From contig JAHENA010000008.1 in the NCBI GenBank assembly GCA_024643405.1, positions 6,629 to 59,081 on the forward strand: DNA of 52,453 bases, written 5' to 3'. The notes under the pieces were generated by a model. That model was not told the origin of the DNA, ran no database searches, and was given only the letters and a program-made list of their open reading frames with translations. This document shows, one piece after another, positions 27,822 to 38,222 of this stretch. How positions within the stretch are numbered: the first letter of the stretch is position 1; every line of letters starts with the position of its first letter. This DNA is from Flavobacteriales bacterium. GTDB lineage: Bacteria; Bacteroidota; Bacteroidia; Flavobacteriales; Flavobacteriaceae. A program made the position numbers and the translations under genes.

Positions 27822-29501
27822 ATGAAAAAAATATTTAAAGCCCTTAAGTTTACTAGTTTTTTACTATTCATTATACTGGCCATTGTTGCATGTGATCAAG
27901 ATTTCAATTCTATAGAAAGCGACGTGGTAGGTCTTAAAAATTTTAATACTGGAAGCTATCCAATTCCTATTACTTCTTACAATAAAAAACTTGATTCTTT
28001 AAGGATAAACAATTTGAGCGCCCAGTTATTAGGTGTTTTTAACGACCCCGTATATGGTCAAACTTCTGCTAGTATTATTACTCAAATAGCCCCTGTAGAA
28101 TTTGACCCCTCTTTTGGTGATAGTCCAGTGATTGATTCTGTTATTTTAACTATTCCTTACTATAACAAAATATTATCTACAGATGCTGGAGGAAACAGTG
28201 TTTATTCAATTAGTGATTCCCTTTTTGGTGATTCTCCAATTAAATTGTCCATTTATCAAAACAATTATTTCCTTAGAGATTTTAACCCGAATACTGAATT
28301 AGATGTAACTCAGAATTATTACTCTCATGCAAATGATATTGTTAATTCAACAGATAATTTTGCAATAACAGAAACCAGCACTATAAATTTTGATGAGCAC
28401 AAAGGGCCACTTATTTATGAAGACAATAGCTTTATACCGAGTAGTGAGGCTATTATTTTAAAGAAAGTGAGTACGGATGGAACAGAATCCACTGAACGAA
28501 TTGCTCCTGCTCTCAGAACGCACTTAGACACTGCATTTTGGACTGCCGCTATTATAGATAAAGAAGGAAGTGATGCTTTAAGAAATGCAAATAATTTCTA
28601 TAATTATTTTAGAGGACTCTATTTTAAAGCAGAGGCCATAAATGGAGAAGGAAATATGCTTATGTTTAATATAGCTGCTTCTGGTTCTAACATAACCATT
28701 TATTATTCTTACGATTCCTCAGCTGACAGTACTGAAAAATTTCAGGATACCTATACATTAAATTTTACAGGGAATAAATTAAATCCTTTTATAAATAATT
28801 ACAGCTTAGTGTCTTTAGAAAACGGAGATAAATCTAATGGAGATGAAAAACTTTATCTTAAGGGGTCTGAAGGTTCCATGGCCGTTGTTGATCTTTTTAC
28901 TGGTAATGTTGATTGTGATGGTGTTGTAGAAACTGCTGTTGAATGTTTTAAAAAAGAGTACAGAGCTGTTGACGAAAATGGAAACTATATCATAAAAAAT
29001 GGCAACTTTGTTCTGAAAAAATTAATCAATGAAGCTCAACTAGTCCTATATGAAGATGAAACAATGACTGCGCCTTCTGACGATTATCATAAATATGACA
29101 GAATTTATGCTTATGATGTAAAAAACAACCTTCCTTTGGCAGATTATGGCTATGATCCTTCTACTAATACGGCAGACGCCTACAATTCTAAGTTAATACA
29201 TTTAGGACAACGTATTACCGATGACAACGGTGTTTCAAAGTTTAAAATTCGTATTACAGAACACCTTAATAATATTTTACTTAAAGATTCTACTAACACT
29301 AAACTTGGTTTAGTATTATCAACCAACGTTAATTATATTTCTACTTCCAGTATTTTAAACAGTAATGATATTGTAACTGGAGTTCCTGCTGCTTCAATTA
29401 TCACGCCAAGAGGAACTGTAATATATGGTAGTAATGCAAATGTTCCTGAGGACAAAAGAATGTCTTTAGAAATTTATTTTACAGAGAGCAGTCAAAATTA
29501 A
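27822..29501 (+). CDS. DUF4270 outer-membrane-type lipoprotein
   Basis: A 559-residue protein with a lipoprotein signal peptide: hydrophobic core FTSFLLFIILA and lipobox LAIVAC, giving lipidated C24. The mature part, VGLKNFNTGSYPIPITSYNKKLDSLRINN and LLGVFNDPVYGQTSASIITQ, matches the DUF4270 family found in Bacteroidota. It is beta-rich with many Asp/Asn and no catalytic motif I can name. It lies between the truncated synthase and glmS. It would be processed by the LspA of this window. Function unknown; a cell-surface role is inferred. Confidence 0.82.
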   Translation: MKKIFKALKFTSFLLFIILAIVACDQDFNSIESDVVGLKNFNTGSYPIPITSYNKKLDSLRINNLSAQLLGVFNDPVYGQTSASIITQIAPVEFDPSFGDSPVIDSVILTIPYYNKILSTDAGGNSVYSISDSLFGDSPIKLSIYQNNYFLRDFNPNTELDVTQNYYSHANDIVNSTDNFAITETSTINFDEHKGPLIYEDNSFIPSSEAIILKKVSTDGTESTERIAPALRTHLDTAFWTAAIIDKEGSDALRNANNFYNYFRGLYFKAEAINGEGNMLMFNIAASGSNITIYYSYDSSADSTEKFQDTYTLNFTGNKLNPFINNYSLVSLENGDKSNGDEKLYLKGSEGSMAVVDLFTGNVDCDGVVETAVECFKKEYRAVDENGNYIIKNGNFVLKKLINEAQLVLYEDETMTAPSDDYHKYDRIYAYDVKNNLPLADYGYDPSTNTADAYNSKLIHLGQRITDDNGVSKFKIRITEHLNNILLKDSTNTKLGLVLSTNVNYISTSSILNSNDIVTGVPAASIITPRGTVIYGSNANVPEDKRMSLEIYFTESSQN

Positions 29502-29671
29502 TCAAATATTGTCTGTAAGAGTTTTAATATGATAAAGTTGGTTTCCATTAAACCAAAGAAGTGAATTTCATCGTATAAAATATTGACTTTATATAATAAA
29601 TGTCACTAATTGATATTTATTTTACATATTTGCCTCGATTAAAATAATAACCCAAATCAAATTATATTATT

Positions 29672-31519
29672 ATGTGCGGAATCGTTGGATATATAGGACC
29701 AAGGGAAGCTTACCCAATTATTATAGAAGGACTAAAAAGACTTGAATACAGAGGCTATGACAGTGCTGGTGTGGCCTTGTTTGATGGGACTGACTTAAAG
29801 GTGTGCAAAACTAAAGGTAAGGTTGTAGATTTAGAAAACAAATTACCAACGAATATTACCAATACAGGACATATAGGAATTGGCCACACCAGATGGGCAA
29901 CCCATGGTGTGCCAAACGACGTTAATTCACATCCACATTATTCTAATTCCGGAAATTTAGTAATCATTCATAATGGCATTATTGAAAATTACGAAGCCCT
30001 AAAAAAAGAATTAATTAAACGTGGTTTTACTTTTCAATCGGATACAGACACGGAGGTTTTAGTCAATCTCATAGAAGACGTTAAGAATAAAGAAAATGTG
30101 AAATTAGGAAAAGCAGTCCAAATAGCTTTAAATCAAGTTATTGGAGCCTATGCCATTGCCGTTTTTGACAAAACGCAGCCAAAAGAAATTGTGATTGCCA
30201 GATTAGGTAGCCCGTTGGCTGTTGGTGTTGGAAAAGATGAATTTTTTATAGCAAGTGATGCCTCTCCTTTTTTAGAATACACTAAAGACGCTATCTATTT
30301 AGAAGATGAGGAAATGGCTATCATCCGATTAAATAGAGACATCAAGATAAGAAAGATAAAAGATGATTCTTTAGTTGATCCGTATGTTCAAACCCTAAAA
30401 TTAAATTTAGAAGAAATTGAAAAAGGTGGTTTTGATCATTTTATGTTAAAAGAAATTTATGAACAACCTAGAGCAATAACCGATACATACCGTGGAAGAT
30501 TAAATAGACAAGAAGCTATTATTAAAATGTCAAGTGTTGAAGATAATATGAAAAAATTCTTAAATGCTGACCGAATTATTATTGTAGCCTGTGGTACTTC
30601 ATGGCATGCAGGTTTAGTAGCAGAATATATATTTGAAGATTTAGCGAGAATTCCTGTTGAAGTGGAGTACGCTTCTGAGTTTAGATACAGAAACCCCATT
30701 ATTACAGAAAAAGATGTTGTCATTGCCATTTCGCAATCAGGCGAAACAGCCGATACTTTGGCTGCTATTAAATTAGCCAAATCTAAGGGCGCCTTTGTTT
30801 TTGGTGTCTGCAATGTAGTAGGTTCATCTATAGCCAGAGAAACAGATGCCGGAGCCTATACACACGCTGGTCCTGAAATTGGAGTAGCTTCCACCAAAGC
30901 TTTTACAACTCAAATCACTGTTTTATATCTAATTGCATTGCGTTTGGCAAGAGCTAAAGGCACCATATCAAGCTCTGACTTCCGTCACCATCTGCTTGAA
31001 TTAGAAATGATTCCAAAGAAAGTTGAAAAGGTATTAGAATCTAATGAGCATATAAAATATATCGCTGATATATATAAAGATGTGCATAATTTCTTGTACT
31101 TAGGAAGAGGATACAATTTTCCTGTTGCTCTTGAAGGTGCTTTAAAGCTAAAGGAGATTTCCTATATTCATGCAGAAGGGTATCCTGCTGCAGAAATGAA
31201 ACATGGGCCAATCGCATTGATTGATGAAAACATGCCTATTGTTGTTATTGCCACTAAAAAAGGCCATTATGAAAAAGTAGTGAGTAATATTCAGGAAATA
31301 AAAGCAAGAAAAGGAAAAATTATTGGAATTGTCACTGAAGGTGACGTAGATGTTAGAGAATTGGCCGACCACGTCATTGAAGTCCCTGAAACGCTTGAAT
31401 CTTTATCGCCATTATTAACAACCATTCCTTTACAACTATTATCATACCATATTGCTGTATTAATAGGTAAGAATGTTGATCAGCCAAGAAATTTAGCAAA
31501 ATCTGTTACGGTGGAGTAA
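29672..31519 (+). CDS. glmS: Glutamine--fructose-6-phosphate aminotransferase (isomerizing)
   Basis: Makes glucosamine-6-phosphate, the first step to UDP-GlcNAc for peptidoglycan and LPS. Its 615 residues begin MCGIVGYIGPREA, exposing the catalytic N-terminal Cys after Met removal. The glutaminase domain has GIGHTRWATHG and HNGIIENY; two SIS sugar-isomerase domains follow (ACGTSWHAG, AISQSGETADT; later LGRGYNFPVALEGALKLKEISY) and the C-terminus LAKSVTVE closes the active site. A near-consensus -7 (CATATTTG, 29625-29632) lies 40 bp upstream. No glmS ribozyme-like element is apparent in the 170-bp gap. A strong terminator follows. Confidence 0.97.
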   Translation: MCGIVGYIGPREAYPIIIEGLKRLEYRGYDSAGVALFDGTDLKVCKTKGKVVDLENKLPTNITNTGHIGIGHTRWATHGVPNDVNSHPHYSNSGNLVIIHNGIIENYEALKKELIKRGFTFQSDTDTEVLVNLIEDVKNKENVKLGKAVQIALNQVIGAYAIAVFDKTQPKEIVIARLGSPLAVGVGKDEFFIASDASPFLEYTKDAIYLEDEEMAIIRLNRDIKIRKIKDDSLVDPYVQTLKLNLEEIEKGGFDHFMLKEIYEQPRAITDTYRGRLNRQEAIIKMSSVEDNMKKFLNADRIIIVACGTSWHAGLVAEYIFEDLARIPVEVEYASEFRYRNPIITEKDVVIAISQSGETADTLAAIKLAKSKGAFVFGVCNVVGSSIARETDAGAYTHAGPEIGVASTKAFTTQITVLYLIALRLARAKGTISSSDFRHHLLELEMIPKKVEKVLESNEHIKYIADIYKDVHNFLYLGRGYNFPVALEGALKLKEISYIHAEGYPAAEMKHGPIALIDENMPIVVIATKKGHYEKVVSNIQEIKARKGKIIGIVTEGDVDVRELADHVIEVPETLESLSPLLTTIPLQLLSYHIAVLIGKNVDQPRNLAKSVTVE

Positions 31520-31586
31520 TACTCCATCCAGTTTTTTACATAATCTAATAGCTCTAATTACTTTTTTAATAATTAGAGCTATTTTT
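31512..31586 (+). terminator. Tandem hairpins ending the glmS transcript
   Basis: The main terminator has 14-bp perfect arms (31547-31560 and 31570-31583, AATAGCTCTAATTA and its complement) and runs into T-rich sequence. A smaller inverted repeat, TGGAGT-AAT-ACTCCA (31512-31526), overlaps the glmS stop codon and is followed by a six-T run. Confidence 0.85.
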
Positions 31587-31721
31587 ATTGTTAATAATTT
31601 AAAGAAACCCCTTGTTTTTTAAGGATTTATATTACGCGTGTATAATTTTTTTTATATTTATGTTATAATAAGGTTTTTTCTTTATAATATTGAACTAATT
31701 AAACTAATCTAATTCAAATAA

Positions 31722-34502
31722 ATGAAAACAATTCTACTAATTTTACTGTTGTTTTTTTGTGGTATTTCATACTCACAAACAACTATTTCTGGAACTGTTG
31801 TAGATGATAGTGGTCAGCCTATACCAGGAGCTAACATTTTAGTGGTCGGCACGACTACAGGAACAGTGACGGATTTTGATGGTGCTTTCGCTCTCAAAAC
31901 AAATTCAAACCCTCCTTTTACTATACAGGCAAGTAGTGTTGGGTTCACATCAGTTTCTGTGCAAATCACTACAAACAATCAAATTGTTAATTTTGTTCTT
32001 AAGGAAGGAACTTCTTTAGACGAAGTGGTTATTTCTGCTTCAAGAACTCCTGAACGTATTTTTGAATCACCTGTTACGGTTGAAAGAATAGGTATTAAAG
32101 AAATTAAAAACACCGCTTCAGTTGACTTTTATGATGGTTTAGAAAACTTAAAAGGAGTTGATGTCAATACCAACAGTTTAACATTTAAATCAGTTAATAC
32201 CAGAGGTTTTGCAACTTTTGCTAACAATAGGTTTATGCAACTGGTTGATGGTATGGATAACTCTACTCCGGCTCTTAACTTTCCTATAGGAAACTTAGTG
32301 GGTATGATAGAAACTGATGTGCAAAGTGTAGAACTTTTACCTGGAGCATCATCCGCTTTGTATGGAGCGAATGCTTTTAACGGTATTCTCTTTATGCGTA
32401 GTAAAAACCCGTTTGAACATCAAGGCATTAGTGCTTATTTAAAAAAGGGAATTACTTCTCAAGAAGCAGCTGGCGATAATGCCTATACGGATTTTGGCAT
32501 TCGTGCTGCTCGTAAATTCAGCAACAAATTTGCTGCCAAAATCAATTTTGGTTATTTAAAGGGAACGGATTGGGCTGCTACAAGTGAAGTTGACAAAACA
32601 ACACCAGGAGGTACCAGAGCCGATTTGAATTATGACGGTATCAATGTTTATGGTGATGAAGTTTCAACAAACATTAAATCGGTTGCTAAAACACTTGAAG
32701 GTTTAGGTATTTTACCTCCGGGAGCCAATGCTCTTGTGCCTTCAGTAGCTGTAAGTAGAACTGGTTATAACGAAAAATATTTAACAGATTATAATGCTGA
32801 AAGTATTAAAGCAGACTGGGGTTTATATTACAGACCTTTTGAAAATGACTTTGAAGTATCTTATGTTGGTAAAGTAGGAACCGGTTCAACTATATATCAA
32901 GGAACTAACCGATATCATATTGATGGATTCTTCCAACAACAACACAAAATTGAATTCAAAAATGATAACTTCTTTTTAAGAGGTTACATCGTTGCTGATA
33001 AGGCAGGAAAATCATATGACATGGTATTTACTGGTATTAATATTAACAGAGCCTGGAAAGATGACAACACATGGTTTGGCACATATACTGGGGCTTATGT
33101 TCTAGCAACTTTAGCGGGCGCTACAGATGCGCAGGCGCATGCTGCTGCAAGAGGTCAGGCAGAATCTGGAAGATTTCTTCCTGGATCTGATGGCTTTAAT
33201 GCAGCCTATGATAAAAGTATCAATGACCCTAATTTAGGGACAGGATCAAAATTTCAAGATGCTTCTAAATATTATCATGCAGATGGAAACTATAATTTTA
33301 GCCATTTAATAGACTTTGCCGAAATTCAGGTGGGTGGTTCATATAGAAAGTATAGCCTTAATTCTTCCGGAACCATATATACAGATACGGATGGTCCTAT
33401 AGACTATTCAGAATTTGGAATTTATACTCAAATTCAGAAAGATCTTGAATTGAATGAGGCATTAAATTTAAAACTAACAGGGTCTGTTCGTTATGATAAG
33501 TCTGAATTTTTTGATGGTTTCTTTTCACCTAGAATATCTGCAGGTTTAACTGTTAACAAAAACCATAACATCAGAGCTTCTGTTCAAACAGGTTTTAGAA
33601 ACCCAACAACACAAGATTTATTTATTGGCTTAGATGCTGGTAGAGCTATTTTAGTTGGTGCAGCTCCAAGTAATTTAGATCGTTATTCAAGTACTTTTGA
33701 TGTTAGTGGAGGCGGTCAAGGTTTAGGTGTGCCTGCAACCATTACACAAACTGGCGGCGTAGCTTATACAAATTCATATACTGCAAGCTCTGTTCAAGCC
33801 CTTGCAGCCACAGGTAATCCAGCTGTTTTAGAAATTGGTAATCCCGATTTAGTTAAACCAGAGCAAGTAAGTTCTGCCGAGGTTGGTTATAGAGGGAAAT
33901 TTAGTCGTGTCATCGTGGACTTTAGTGCCTACTATAACGATTATAAAGATTTTATCTCACAAGAAGTGGTAATTTCTCCATATTACGGAACAGTAGGTGA
34001 CAACTCATTATCTGTTGCTGCAATAGCTAATGGCGATTATCAAGCCTATAGTACTTACACTAATTCACCTGTGAGTGTAAAATCTTACGGAGCCTCTCTT
34101 GGATTATCTACCAAAATATTTGGTAATTTTGATTTGAGCGGTAGTTACACCTACGCTAAGTTAGATTTTGACAGAGATACTTATCCAGACTTTACTACTA
34201 ACTTTAATACCCCTGAACATAAATTCAAAGCATCCTTTGGTAATGATAATTTATTTGACAATTTTGGTTTTAATGTGTCTTATAGATTTAGCGATGACTA
34301 TTTCTGGGAAGCTACTTTTGGAAATGGCGTTGTACCAGAATTTCATACAGTAGATGCGCAAATCAACTTAAGAGTACCTAGTTTAAAATCGACTTTCAAA
34401 GTTGGGGGAACAAATCTGACTGGCAAAGAATATTTTACTGCTTTCGGTACTGGATTTATTGGATCGATGTATTATGTTTCTTGGACTATTAACAACTTAT
34501 AA
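31722..34502 (+). CDS. TonB-dependent receptor with carboxypeptidase-like N-terminal domain
   Basis: A 926-residue outer-membrane active transporter. Signal peptide 1-18 (ending GISYS); a CarboxypepD_reg-like beta-sandwich (about 20-100, ISGTVVDDSGQPIPGANILV and GTVTDFDGAF) typical of Bacteroidota receptors; a plug domain (about 105-235, with TRGFATFANNRFMQLVDGMD and VELLPGASSALYGANAFNG); then a 22-strand-type barrel to the C-terminus. It is followed 11 bp later by an SGNH-hydrolase lipoprotein, not by a SusD protein, so it is not a classical SusCD pair. The ligand is unknown; the partner hydrolase suggests an ester- or lipid-containing substrate (inference). Confidence 0.92.
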   Translation: MKTILLILLLFFCGISYSQTTISGTVVDDSGQPIPGANILVVGTTTGTVTDFDGAFALKTNSNPPFTIQASSVGFTSVSVQITTNNQIVNFVLKEGTSLDEVVISASRTPERIFESPVTVERIGIKEIKNTASVDFYDGLENLKGVDVNTNSLTFKSVNTRGFATFANNRFMQLVDGMDNSTPALNFPIGNLVGMIETDVQSVELLPGASSALYGANAFNGILFMRSKNPFEHQGISAYLKKGITSQEAAGDNAYTDFGIRAARKFSNKFAAKINFGYLKGTDWAATSEVDKTTPGGTRADLNYDGINVYGDEVSTNIKSVAKTLEGLGILPPGANALVPSVAVSRTGYNEKYLTDYNAESIKADWGLYYRPFENDFEVSYVGKVGTGSTIYQGTNRYHIDGFFQQQHKIEFKNDNFFLRGYIVADKAGKSYDMVFTGININRAWKDDNTWFGTYTGAYVLATLAGATDAQAHAAARGQAESGRFLPGSDGFNAAYDKSINDPNLGTGSKFQDASKYYHADGNYNFSHLIDFAEIQVGGSYRKYSLNSSGTIYTDTDGPIDYSEFGIYTQIQKDLELNEALNLKLTGSVRYDKSEFFDGFFSPRISAGLTVNKNHNIRASVQTGFRNPTTQDLFIGLDAGRAILVGAAPSNLDRYSSTFDVSGGGQGLGVPATITQTGGVAYTNSYTASSVQALAATGNPAVLEIGNPDLVKPEQVSSAEVGYRGKFSRVIVDFSAYYNDYKDFISQEVVISPYYGTVGDNSLSVAAIANGDYQAYSTYTNSPVSVKSYGASLGLSTKIFGNFDLSGSYTYAKLDFDRDTYPDFTTNFNTPEHKFKASFGNDNLFDNFGFNVSYRFSDDYFWEATFGNGVVPEFHTVDAQINLRVPSLKSTFKVGGTNLTGKEYFTAFGTGFIGSMYYVSWTINNL

Positions 34503-34513
34503 AAAAAATTAAT

Positions 34514-36160
34514 ATGAATACAAAATATATATGGCTAGTTTTAATCCTTTTAGGATTTACAGCTTGTAATGACATTGACAGTGTTCTTGAAGACAATGGC
34601 TATGTAGCTCCTGAAGCCCTTCCTGAATTAACTGCCGGAAGTGCCGATTTTTCAAAATATGTTGCTATTGGAGCCTCTTTTACTGCTGGATATACTGACA
34701 ACGCCTTGTTTATGGCAGCTCAACAGAATTCTTTTCCAAATATTATGGCTAAAGAATTTACAAAAGTAGGCGGTGGTTCATTTACTCAGCCAATAACAAG
34801 TGACAATTATGGTGGACTAGCTGCTGGTGGAACTCGACTACCTGGTTTTGACCCAAGGTTAGTCTTTGGAGGCGCAGGTCCTGTATCTTTAGAATCTATA
34901 ATAGGTCCAGTAACTGTTGGAACTGATATTCTTATTAATACCCCGACAGGACCATTTAACAATATGGGGGTCCCTGGGGCTAAAAGTTATCATTTGCTTT
35001 TTGATGGTTATGGAAATCCTGCAAACTTAGCTACTAAAACAGCCAATCCATACTTTATCAGAATGGCTTCTAGCACTTCTGCAACCATGTTAGGAGATGC
35101 TATGGCCCAAAATCCAACATTTTTCACCTTATCTGAAATAGGTGGAAATGATGTATTGGGTTATGCTACTTCAGGTGGAGATGGTTCTAACTTAATAACC
35201 GATACTGCTACATTTGATTATGCCTTAGGAATAATTGTGAACACCTTAACATCTGGTGGTGCAAAAGGAGTTATAACTAATGTACCATATATTTCAGATT
35301 TACCACACTTTACTACCGTTCCTTATAATCCACTTAGTCCTACCAATCCAGCTTTTGGGCCATTAATCCCAACCCTTAATGGTGTTTTTGGTCAATTAAA
35401 TCAAGTATATGCTTACTTACAATCAGTTGGGGCCATTACAAACGCAGCTGAACGCTCTATTGTTTTTTCAACTACTGCAGCAAGTGCCGTGGTTATAAAA
35501 GATGAAACTTTTACTAATATATCAGCTCAAATTGCAGGGGTATTAAATGCGAGTCCTACATTTCCCGCTTTTGTACAAAGTTTAGGATTACCTCCTCAAG
35601 CAGCGCCGCTTGTTGCTACACTATTAGGAAATGCTTACGGTCAGACAAGACAAGCTACCGCTACTGATTTATTAGTTTTACCAAGTAGCAGTGTCATTGG
35701 AACAGTAAATACTGCTTCTATGCAAGCATTAATGGGTTATGGCCTTTCGGCTCAATTGGCCGCACAGTTTTCAACTGAAGGTGTGACATATCCTTTAGCT
35801 GATAAATGGGTATTACTTCCAAGTGAACAAGCGGAGATTAAAGCCGCCACGGATTCATATAACGCAACTATTTCTGCAATGGCTGCTTCTAAAGGTTTAG
35901 CCTTAGTTGATTTAAAAGCCATTTTAACAGAAGCTACAACAACTGGATATAAAACTGGAGATTATACTTTAACAACTAACTTAGTGATGGGTGGTTTAGT
36001 GAGCTTAGATGGCATTCACCTTACAGCCCGAGGCTATGCCTTAATGGCCAATGAATTTTTAAGAGCTATTGATGCCACTTATGGTTCAAATTTTGAAGCC
36101 TCTGGAAGTTTTGCTGATCCTGGTAATTACCCAACGAATTATTCTCCTTTATTACCTTAA
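34514..36160 (+). CDS. SGNH/GDSL-family hydrolase lipoprotein
   Basis: A 548-residue lipoprotein. Lipobox GFTAC gives lipidated C18. The SGNH blocks can be placed: block I AIGASFTAGY with Ser55, block III IGGNDVLGY (210-213), and block V DGIHLTARGY with Asp499 and His502, so the Ser-Asp-His set is complete. The domain is longer than simple GDSL esterases (about 200) because of a large central insertion. It begins 11 bp after the TonB receptor, so the two work as an outer-membrane pair; an esterase or lipase acting on material handled by the receptor is the likely role. Confidence 0.85.
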   Translation: MNTKYIWLVLILLGFTACNDIDSVLEDNGYVAPEALPELTAGSADFSKYVAIGASFTAGYTDNALFMAAQQNSFPNIMAKEFTKVGGGSFTQPITSDNYGGLAAGGTRLPGFDPRLVFGGAGPVSLESIIGPVTVGTDILINTPTGPFNNMGVPGAKSYHLLFDGYGNPANLATKTANPYFIRMASSTSATMLGDAMAQNPTFFTLSEIGGNDVLGYATSGGDGSNLITDTATFDYALGIIVNTLTSGGAKGVITNVPYISDLPHFTTVPYNPLSPTNPAFGPLIPTLNGVFGQLNQVYAYLQSVGAITNAAERSIVFSTTAASAVVIKDETFTNISAQIAGVLNASPTFPAFVQSLGLPPQAAPLVATLLGNAYGQTRQATATDLLVLPSSSVIGTVNTASMQALMGYGLSAQLAAQFSTEGVTYPLADKWVLLPSEQAEIKAATDSYNATISAMAASKGLALVDLKAILTEATTTGYKTGDYTLTTNLVMGGLVSLDGIHLTARGYALMANEFLRAIDATYGSNFEASGSFADPGNYPTNYSPLLP

Positions 36161-36182
36161 TTTATATTTCAAACAATTTTAT

Positions 36183-36212
36183 AAAACGCCTTCAAACAGA
36201 GGGCGTTTTTTT
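36183..36212 (+). terminator. Terminator after the SGNH lipoprotein gene
   Basis: Stem AAAACGCC/GGCGTTTT with an 11-nt loop followed by more T. It lies 23 bp past the stop at 36160 and isolates the receptor operon from atpD. Confidence 0.82.
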
Positions 36213-36259
36213 ATGCCTAAAAAACATAAAAAACAACTTTTATTTTAAATTAAAACATC

Positions 36260-36267
36260 TATCTTTG
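36260..36267 (+). promoter_or_regulatory. Putative -7 promoter element for atpD-atpC
   Basis: TATCTTTG, a full TAnnTTTG match followed by CA, about 60 bp before the atpD ATG and just after the preceding terminator. No clear -33 TTG. Confidence 0.55.
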
Positions 36268-36324
36268 CAGCCGAAAACATAACACGTTTTTTCACAATTA
36301 AATCGCATAATATTAAACACATAA

Positions 36325-37836
<1,512 letters not shown>

Positions 37837-37856
37837 TTCAATTAATAATAAAAAAT

Positions 37857-38135
37857 ATGTATTTAGAAATTGTATCACCAGAGGCAACCTTATTCAGCGG
37901 CGAAGTAGATTCTGTGAATGTTCCGGGTGTTAATGGCGGCTTTGAAATGCTTAAAGACCATGCGCCTATTGTGTCTTTATTGAAAGAAGGTTTTGTTAAA
38001 ATTTCAGGAAATATATCTTTAAAGGAAGAAGTACAAAATAAATTTATTAAAGGCGAAAAAAATACGACTTTATTAAAAATTTCTTCTGGAACTATTGAAA
38101 TGAAAGACAATAAAGTGATTGTGTTAGCAGACTAA
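37857..38135 (+). CDS. atpC: F1Fo ATP synthase subunit epsilon, short form
   Basis: Central-stalk subunit of F1. The 92 residues match only the N-terminal beta-sandwich (MYLEIVSPEATLFSGEVDSVNVPG, GGFEMLKDHAPIVSLL). The C-terminal helical hairpin of the ~135-residue enterobacterial form, which inhibits ATP hydrolysis, is absent. I believe short forms are common in Bacteroidota. Co-transcribed with atpD and followed by a strong bidirectional terminator. Confidence 0.95.
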   Translation: MYLEIVSPEATLFSGEVDSVNVPGVNGGFEMLKDHAPIVSLLKEGFVKISGNISLKEEVQNKFIKGEKNTTLLKISSGTIEMKDNKVIVLAD

Positions 38136-38153
38136 CTTTATTTCAAATAAAAT

Positions 38154-38186
38154 AAAAAAACGCGAAGCACATGCTTCGCGTTTTTT
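38154..38186. terminator. Bidirectional terminator between atpC and the sugar transporter gene
   Basis: Perfect 9-bp GC-rich arms CGCGAAGCA/TGCTTCGCG around CA, with an A-run on one side and a T-run on the other, between two convergent genes. Confidence 0.92.
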
Positions 38187-38222
38187 GTTATATCCTTTTT
38201 AAATATTAATGAATAAATAGCT

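Noticed and set aside
29502-29671. Possible glmS ribozyme or riboswitch upstream of glmS
   Set aside because: The 170-bp gap shows no recognisable conserved core or pseudoknot arms; it is AT-rich with a near-consensus -7 element only.
31722-36160. SusC/SusD polysaccharide utilisation locus
   Set aside because: The partner of the receptor has SGNH hydrolase blocks, not a SusD fold, and no glycoside hydrolases are nearby.
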